A stretch of 64,000 bases of DNA. Source: Novacetimonas pomaceti. GTDB lineage: Bacteria > Pseudomonadota > Alphaproteobacteria > Acetobacterales > Acetobacteraceae. This document shows, one piece after another, positions 59,787 to 64,000 of this stretch (the first letter of the stretch is position 1; every line of letters starts with the position of its first letter). Made by a program: the position numbers and the translations under genes. The stretch covers positions 124,001-188,000 of the forward strand of contig NZ_NOXG01000002.1 in assembly GCF_003207955.1 (NCBI RefSeq). Reading direction: 5' to 3'. The notes beneath the pieces are model-generated. The model had not been told where the DNA came from and did not search any database. It worked only from the letters and a program-made list of their open reading frames with translations.

Positions 59787-60176
59787 ATGGGCACCTATCT
59801 GCACACAATGGTCCGCGTCCGTAATCTGGACGCCAGCATTGCGTTCTACAAACTGCTGGGCATGCACGAACTTCGCCGCCGGGAAGTCCCCGAGGGCAAA
59901 TATACCCTTGTCTTCATCGGGTATGCGGACAATGCGGCGGGTCAGGCCGAAATCGAGCTGACCTATAACTGGGGCAAGGATGACGGATACGAGGTCGGCA
60001 CCGGATTCGGTCACTTCGCTGTCGGAGTGGAAGACGTCGCGGCTGTCGTGGAAACCGTCCGGGCCGGCGGGGGCAAGGTCACGCGGGAGGCGGGGCCGGT
60101 CAAGTTCGGCACCACCGTCATCGCGTTCGTCGAGGATCCCGATGGCTACAAGATCGAACTGATCGAACGGCGCTAG
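59787..60176 (+). CDS. gloA: Lactoylglutathione lyase (glyoxalase I)
   Basis: Converts the methylglyoxal-glutathione hemithioacetal to S-lactoylglutathione. The 129 residues (E. coli 135) begin YLHTMVRVRNLDASIAFYKLLGMHELRRRE, with the first His ligand. The remaining ligands are Glu in QAEIELTYNWG, His in GFGHFAVGVEDV and Glu in DPDGYKIELIERR. AAAAAGGAGAGAAACG gives an excellent ribosome site. It lies 17 bp after lpxI and is probably read through from the lipid A cluster. Confidence 0.94.
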   Translation: MGTYLHTMVRVRNLDASIAFYKLLGMHELRRREVPEGKYTLVFIGYADNAAGQAEIELTYNWGKDDGYEVGTGFGHFAVGVEDVAAVVETVRAGGGKVTREAGPVKFGTTVIAFVEDPDGYKIELIERR

Positions 60177-60190
60177 ACGCCACCGTCCAC

Positions 60191-60430
60191 TCATTTTCCC
60201 CGGGGCGCGGGCAGGCAGGTGCGGCGCATGTCATCCAGCCTGTCGACCGTGGCCTCTATGGCTTTTATGATGAGTTCCGCGCCAGCGCGCACCTTCTCGT
60301 CCGGATGGGTGGCAAGCTGGTCCGCCTTCATCATGGCGGGCGACAGGATGCCACGGATATCGTGCAGCTGCCTGCGCAGCGCGGCAATATCGGGGGAGGC
60401 GGGCGTGGTGTCTGGCGTATCGGGCATCAT
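60191..60430 (-). CDS. Small protein resembling a histidine-kinase dimerisation (DHp) segment
   Basis: A 79-residue soluble, helical protein with no catalytic domain. The core ALRRQLHDIRGILSPAMMKADQLATHPDEKVRAGAELIIKAIEATVDRL resembles the two-helix DHp/HisKA region of sensor kinases, with a His at the usual H-x-[IL]-R-x-x-L position (LHDIRGIL). There is no ATPase domain after it, so it is not a kinase itself. It could be a phosphotransfer or adaptor protein. ATG 60430 or 60427 are both possible; no strong ribosome site is seen. It is convergent with gloA and 14 bp from it. Similarity is judged by eye only. Confidence 0.55.
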   Translation of the reverse strand: MMPDTPDTTPASPDIAALRRQLHDIRGILSPAMMKADQLATHPDEKVRAGAELIIKAIEATVDRLDDMRRTCLPAPRGK

Positions 60431-60493
60431 GGTTCCATGCTGTGGTGTGGCGGTCACGGGGCAATGCCCGATGCGTGCGTCGTGCGTTGCGCA

Positions 60494-60522
60494 TTGACGC
60501 TGGGAATAACGGGCAGTATAAG
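60494..60522 (+). promoter_or_regulatory. Sigma-70-type promoter of the rpmH operon
   Basis: TTGACG (60494-60499), a 17-nt spacer and TATAAG (60517-60522) give a near-consensus promoter. Transcription would start near 60529, leaving a leader of about 78 nt before rpmH. Confidence 0.75.
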
Positions 60523-60606
60523 GCCCGCCTTGGGGATGTGCATGTGAATTGCCTGTGCCCCTGATATTCATCCGTAACCTGTCATAGTCAATCTGGGAGT
60601 GCCGTC

Positions 60607-60741
60607 GTGAAGCGCACGTATCAACCCTCGAAGCTGGTCCGCAAGCGCCGTCACGGCTTTCGTTCCCGCATGGAAACCGTCGGTGGCCGCAAGGTGATTG
60701 CGAACCGTCGCACCAAGGGCCGCAAGCGTCTTTCCGCTTAA
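60607..60741 (+). CDS. rpmH: 50S ribosomal protein L34
   Basis: A 44-residue, very basic ribosomal protein, VKRTYQPSKLVRKRRHGF at the start, then RSRMETVGGRKVIANRRT and the end KGRKRLSA. The length and sequence are diagnostic of L34. The start is GTG 60607 with GGGAG about 7 nt upstream. It heads the conserved cluster rpmH-rnpA-yidD-yidC, driven by the promoter at 60494-60522. Confidence 0.98.
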   Translation: MKRTYQPSKLVRKRRHGFRSRMETVGGRKVIANRRTKGRKRLSA

Positions 60742-60812
60742 TTGCGTCCTGGTTCACGTTCCGGGACCATGCGTTCCGGAATGACACTCTGCATCAACAG
60801 GGGCTGCTGAAC

Positions 60813-61163
60813 GTGGCCGACCAGTCAATACGTCTCAAGAAACGTGCGGAATTCCTGAAGGTCGCGTCAAAGGGGCGCAAGGCCCCGGTGTCCGGAATGG
60901 TTTTGCAGGCGTTGCGGCGCGGTGACGATGACGCGGCGCGTCATGGGTTCACCGTGACGAAAAAGGTTGGCAATTCGGTGGTTCGCAACCGCGTGCGCAG
61001 GCGCCTGCGCGAAGTGGTCCGCCAGGTCGGGCGGGAAATGCCGCTGACGGGCGTTGATCTTGTGGTTATTGGCCGCAGCGCCACAATCGATCGTAAGTTC
61101 GCGTCGCTGCTGGCTGATTATCGCAAGGCATTGAACAGGGCCGGGGTCGTGGGGGACGCGTGA
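60813..61163 (+). CDS. rnpA: Ribonuclease P protein component
   Basis: Protein subunit of RNase P, which matures tRNA 5' ends with the M1 RNA (not in this window). The 116 residues begin IRLKKRAEFLKVASKGRKAP and carry the RNR signature in KKVGNSVVRNRVRRRLREVVRQ. The start is GTG 60813. It follows rpmH by 71 bp, and its stop overlaps the yidD start (GTGA). Confidence 0.96.
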   Translation: MADQSIRLKKRAEFLKVASKGRKAPVSGMVLQALRRGDDDAARHGFTVTKKVGNSVVRNRVRRRLREVVRQVGREMPLTGVDLVVIGRSATIDRKFASLLADYRKALNRAGVVGDA

Positions 61164-61441
61164 ACACTCCTTCCCATGGTCCGGTCGTTGCCGTGCTGCG
61201 AGGCATGATCCGTGCCTATCAACTGGTCATACGGCCGGTGATCGGCGCGAACTGCCGTTTTACTCCCTCATGCAGTCATTATGCCCGCGATGCGCTGGCG
61301 CGTCATGGCGCGTGGCATGGCGGGGTCATGTCGGCATGGCGCATCCTGCGCTGCAATCCCTGGAATGCGGGGGGATATGATCCGGTGCCCGCAACGCGCC
61401 GTGGCGATCGCTCCTGCCGCTGCATCCATAACCCTGAATAA
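61160..61441 (+). CDS. yidD: Membrane protein insertion efficiency factor YidD
   Basis: A 93-residue membrane-associated helper of YidC-dependent insertion. The diagnostic block is GANCRFTPSCSHYARDALARHG, followed by AWRILRCNPWNAGGYDPVP. It starts with GTG, overlapping the rnpA stop by 4 nt. The C-terminal part (ATRRGDRSCRCIHNPE) has two further Cys residues. It lies 21 bp before yidC. Confidence 0.95.
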   Translation: MNTPSHGPVVAVLRGMIRAYQLVIRPVIGANCRFTPSCSHYARDALARHGAWHGGVMSAWRILRCNPWNAGGYDPVPATRRGDRSCRCIHNPE

Positions 61442-61462
61442 CGAGAGTCTGGCTGGTCGCTG

Positions 61463-63235
61463 ATGGATATCAAGCGTTTTATGGTGGCAACGGTGATGTC
61501 TACCGTGGTTCTGGTCGGTTTTGAATATTTCATGCCGCATCCGGATCACAAGACGGCCACGCAGACTGCGGCCAGCGCCGGGCCGGATACGCCTGCCGCG
61601 GCTTCGCCCATCCCTGCGGCGGGGGGGGAGGCGCAGCCCGCGACCGAAACCAGGGATGACCCACGGCTGCAGATCGATGCGGGACGTGTCAGCGGATCGC
61701 TTGACCTGCGTGGCGCGCGGCTCGACGATCTCGTGCTCAAGAACTATCACGAGACGGTCCAGCCCGGAAGTCCGCTGGTCCGTATCCTTGATCCCCAGCA
61801 TGATCCGCAGTCCAATCTGGTGGAGGTCGGCTGGCTCAACGTGGCGGGTGGCAAGGTGGCCGTGCCTGACGCCAGTACGGTATGGACGGCGGACCAGCCC
61901 ACCCTGACGCAGGACCACCCGGTCACCCTGTCATGGGATAACGGGCAGGGACAGACGTTCCAGATCGTGGTCGCGATCGACCAGAACTACATGTTCTCCG
62001 TTACGCAGAAGGTGCGCAACCAGTCCGGGGAAGCCGTGTCGCTTTATCCGTATTCGCGTGTCGATCGCGGTTACACGCCCACGGAAACCGGCGGCTATCT
62101 GGTGCATGAGGGGCCGATTTCCGTCATTGACGGACGCCTTGACGAAAGTTCGTACAAATCCCTGCGCAATGGCGCGGTGCCGCCTGCCAACCTGTCATGG
62201 AACAAGCCGGGTACGGGCGGATGGGCAGGCATTACCGACAAGTACTGGCTGACGGCCGTGATCCCGCAGCAGGATTCGCAGGTAACGGGCAGCTATGGCT
62301 ACGTGCCGGTTCCCGGTCATGATGGCGTGTATCAGGTCGGCTTTACCGCGCGCGTGCCCGAAGTGATCGCCGCGGGCGGGGAGGGCGTGACCGAAAGCCA
62401 TGTCTTCGCCGGCGCGAAGGAAGTGCCGCTGCTGGAGAAGTATGAATCCAGCCTGCATATCCCCTCCTTCTGGAAGGCGGTGGATTTCGGGTGGTTCGCG
62501 TTCCTGACGCACCCGATCTTTACGGTGCTGGACTGGCTGAACACGCTGCTGGGCAATTTCGGCCTGGCGCTCATGGCCTTTACCCTTGTGGTCAAGGGGC
62601 TGTTCTTCCCGCTTGCGACCAAGCAGTTCCGCTCCATGGGCAAGATGCGCCAGCTTCAGCCCAAGATCAAAGCGCTGCGTGAACGCTACAAGGACGATCA
62701 GATGGCGCTGAACCAGCAGATGATCGCGCTGTACAAGCAGGAGGGCGTCAATCCCGCCAGCGGCTGCCTGCCGATGCTGCTGCAGATTCCGGTCTTCTGG
62801 TGCCTGTACAAGGTGCTGTATGTGACGATCGAAATGCGTCACGCGCCGTTCTTTGGCTGGATCCATGACCTGTCGGCGGCGGATCCGACGAACATATTCA
62901 CCCTGTTCGGGCTGATCCCGTGGGATCCCACCCATATCTCGACCTTCTTCCAGCTTGGGCTGTGGCCGATCGCCTTTGGCCTGACCATGTTCGCGCAGCA
63001 GAAGATCAATCCCGCCCCGGCAGCGGATCCGGCCCAGCAGAAGATGTTCCAGCTGATGCCGATCCTGTTCACCTTCTTCATGGCGCGGCAGCCTTCGGGG
63101 CTGGTGATCTATTATTGCTGGAACAACCTGCTGACGATGGCGCAGCAGAGCCTGATCCAGCGTCGCGTCAATGCGGAGACCAAGGCCCCCGTCGTGATCC
63201 CGCCGACGAAAAAGAACCCGAAGAAGAACAAGTAA
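61463..63235 (+). CDS. yidC: Membrane protein insertase YidC
   Basis: Inner-membrane insertase that folds membrane proteins alone or with SecYEG. The 590 residues have an N-terminal helix (FMVATVMSTVVLVGFEYF), a large periplasmic beta domain (to about residue 345), and a C-terminal core of five helices. The core includes LALMAFTLVVKGLFFPLATKQF, the cytoplasmic hairpin LQPKIKALRERYKDDQ, GCLPMLLQIPVFWCLYKVLY and the basic tail PPTKKNPKKNK. An eight-G run occurs at 61621-61628. It is the last long gene of the rpmH cluster before engB. Confidence 0.97.
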   Translation: MDIKRFMVATVMSTVVLVGFEYFMPHPDHKTATQTAASAGPDTPAAASPIPAAGGEAQPATETRDDPRLQIDAGRVSGSLDLRGARLDDLVLKNYHETVQPGSPLVRILDPQHDPQSNLVEVGWLNVAGGKVAVPDASTVWTADQPTLTQDHPVTLSWDNGQGQTFQIVVAIDQNYMFSVTQKVRNQSGEAVSLYPYSRVDRGYTPTETGGYLVHEGPISVIDGRLDESSYKSLRNGAVPPANLSWNKPGTGGWAGITDKYWLTAVIPQQDSQVTGSYGYVPVPGHDGVYQVGFTARVPEVIAAGGEGVTESHVFAGAKEVPLLEKYESSLHIPSFWKAVDFGWFAFLTHPIFTVLDWLNTLLGNFGLALMAFTLVVKGLFFPLATKQFRSMGKMRQLQPKIKALRERYKDDQMALNQQMIALYKQEGVNPASGCLPMLLQIPVFWCLYKVLYVTIEMRHAPFFGWIHDLSAADPTNIFTLFGLIPWDPTHISTFFQLGLWPIAFGLTMFAQQKINPAPAADPAQQKMFQLMPILFTFFMARQPSGLVIYYCWNNLLTMAQQSLIQRRVNAETKAPVVIPPTKKNPKKNK

Positions 63236-63246
63236 GACAGGCGGCG

Positions 63247-63924
63247 ATGGTCGATTTCACACCCCATACTCCCACGACGGAGGAAATCGAACGCGACCGG
63301 GAGGCAGGGCGCCTCCTGTTCGCGGGCGAATGCAACTTCGTCTTTGGCGCGCAGAAGCTGGGCCAGCTGCCTGATCCGCATCTGCCGGAGGTCGCGTTCG
63401 CGGGACGTTCGAATGTGGGGAAATCCAGCCTTGTCAACGCCCTGACGGGCCGCCGCACCCTAGCCCGGGCCTCTTCGGAGCCGGGACGGACCAAGCAGCT
63501 CAATTTCTTCGAGCTTGCGAATCGCCTGACGCTGGTGGACATGCCGGGCTATGGCTTCGCCAGGGCGGCAAAGGCGGTCAAGGAGGACTGGCAGGGGATG
63601 ATGTTTTCGTTCCTGCGCGGTCGCCCCACCCTCAAGCGGGTCGTGCTGCTTCTGGATTCGCGGGTGGAGGTCAAGGAGAATGACCGTCAGATCATGCAGA
63701 TGCTCGACCGCGCGGCGGTGACGTTCCAGATTGTGCTGACAAAATGTGATGTCCCCAAGCCGCCGGCGCTTGCGGCAAAACTGCGTGAGGCGCGCGAGAT
63801 CGCAGGCAGGCATGCCGCCGCCTATCCCATCGTCCTTGCGACCAGCAGCGCGAATGGCGAGGGGATCGTGGAGCTTCGCGCGGAACTTGCCCGGCTTGCA
63901 AATCCGCCCCCCGCGCGGGCATGA
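63247..63924 (+). CDS. engB: Ribosome biogenesis GTP-binding protein YihA/EngB
   Basis: Essential TrmE-Era-EngA-like GTPase that assists 50S subunit assembly. The 225 residues have G1 AFAGRSNVGKSSLVNAL, switch region SSEPGRTKQLNFF, G3 LVDMPGYGFA, G4 VLTKCDV and G5 ATSSANGEGI. ATG 63247 lies 11 bp after the yidC stop; longer upstream frames are shadows of yidC. The gene downstream begins about 60 bp later. Confidence 0.96.
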   Translation: MVDFTPHTPTTEEIERDREAGRLLFAGECNFVFGAQKLGQLPDPHLPEVAFAGRSNVGKSSLVNALTGRRTLARASSEPGRTKQLNFFELANRLTLVDMPGYGFARAAKAVKEDWQGMMFSFLRGRPTLKRVVLLLDSRVEVKENDRQIMQMLDRAAVTFQIVLTKCDVPKPPALAAKLREAREIAGRHAAAYPIVLATSSANGEGIVELRAELARLANPPPARA

Positions 63925-63985
63925 AGGGGCGGGCCGTGGCGATGGGCACGGCCATATTGTGTTTGATGGATTGAGGCACGATCGG

Positions 63986-64000
63986 ATGACGTTAACAGGA
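63986..64000 (+). CDS. Start of the next gene (first five codons; possibly argB)
   Basis: ATG 63986 (ATGACGTTAACAGGA) is preceded by GAGGCAC at a suitable distance, and the frame is open to the window edge. In related Alphaproteobacteria engB is often followed by argB (acetylglutamate kinase), but five codons cannot identify a protein, so this rests on synteny alone. Confidence 0.3.

Overview
The window is a GC-rich chromosomal segment of an acetic acid bacterium (Alphaproteobacteria, Acetobacteraceae), most like Komagataeibacter, Gluconacetobacter or Novacetimonas. This is inferred from the gene content: malate:quinone oxidoreductase, a shikimate kinase/dehydroquinate synthase fusion, an HdeD-type acid-resistance membrane protein, LpxI-type lipid A synthesis, and the alphaproteobacterial order rpoZ-rsh-acpS-lepB-rnc-era. 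No database search was possible. No rRNA, tRNA, CRISPR array, transposase, phage gene or integron was seen. This is mostly core chromosome, with a few accessory spots.

Layout. 1-4.2 kb (+): 3' part of a class II DAHP synthase, nicotinate phosphoribosyltransferase, a small conserved protein and gltX. 4.4-9.0 kb (-): trmJ, cysS, prfC and rpsD, the last with a strong promoter and a long leader. 9.4-14.3 kb: hdeD-like, an exported F420-type reductase, a small membrane protein, an aldo/keto reductase, a lipoprotein phosphodiesterase and carbonic anhydrase. 14.6-18.1 kb: alaS and tenA. 18.1-23.0 kb is the accessory focus: three OmpA-family porin-like genes, two of them identical in sequence, with a GtrA-family gene between the identical copies. 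23.2-28.3 kb: aroKB fusion, a small membrane protein overlapping xerD, accA and a CinA-type MoCF protein. 28.5-32.8 kb: SMP-30 lactonase, a GNAT-Nudix fusion coupled to a Rieske oxygenase, and a DUF815 ATPase. 33-36.7 kb: yajC, lysE, sodB, a squalene/phytoene-synthase-like protein and a beta-hydroxyacid dehydrogenase. 36.9-40.4 kb: a phosphotransacetylase-family protein, mqo and a NYN-domain nuclease.

40.6-59.8 kb (+) is one long run of housekeeping genes: folK, rpoZ, rsh (stringent response), acpS, lepB, rnc, era, pyrH, frr, uppS, cdsA, dxr, rseP, bamA, skp, lpxD, fabZ, lpxA, lpxI and gloA. It links ribosome and RNA maturation, isoprenoid and phospholipid precursors, outer-membrane protein assembly and lipid A synthesis. 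60.2-64 kb holds a small histidine-kinase-DHp-like protein and the rpmH-rnpA-yidD-yidC-engB cluster behind a near-consensus promoter. The next gene begins at the right edge.

The most unusual features are: (i) the OmpA triplication with a 1,165-bp identical direct repeat around gtrA; (ii) a family of about 80-bp Y-shaped palindromic elements, found three times and always in a gap between convergent genes, with a compensatory base-pair change; (iii) a GNAT-Nudix fusion translationally coupled to a Rieske oxygenase; (iv) a Tat-type signal on an F420/NADP-type reductase; and (v) a 19-bp tandem duplication that appears to build the folK promoter. I found no convincing new multi-gene defence or secretion system.
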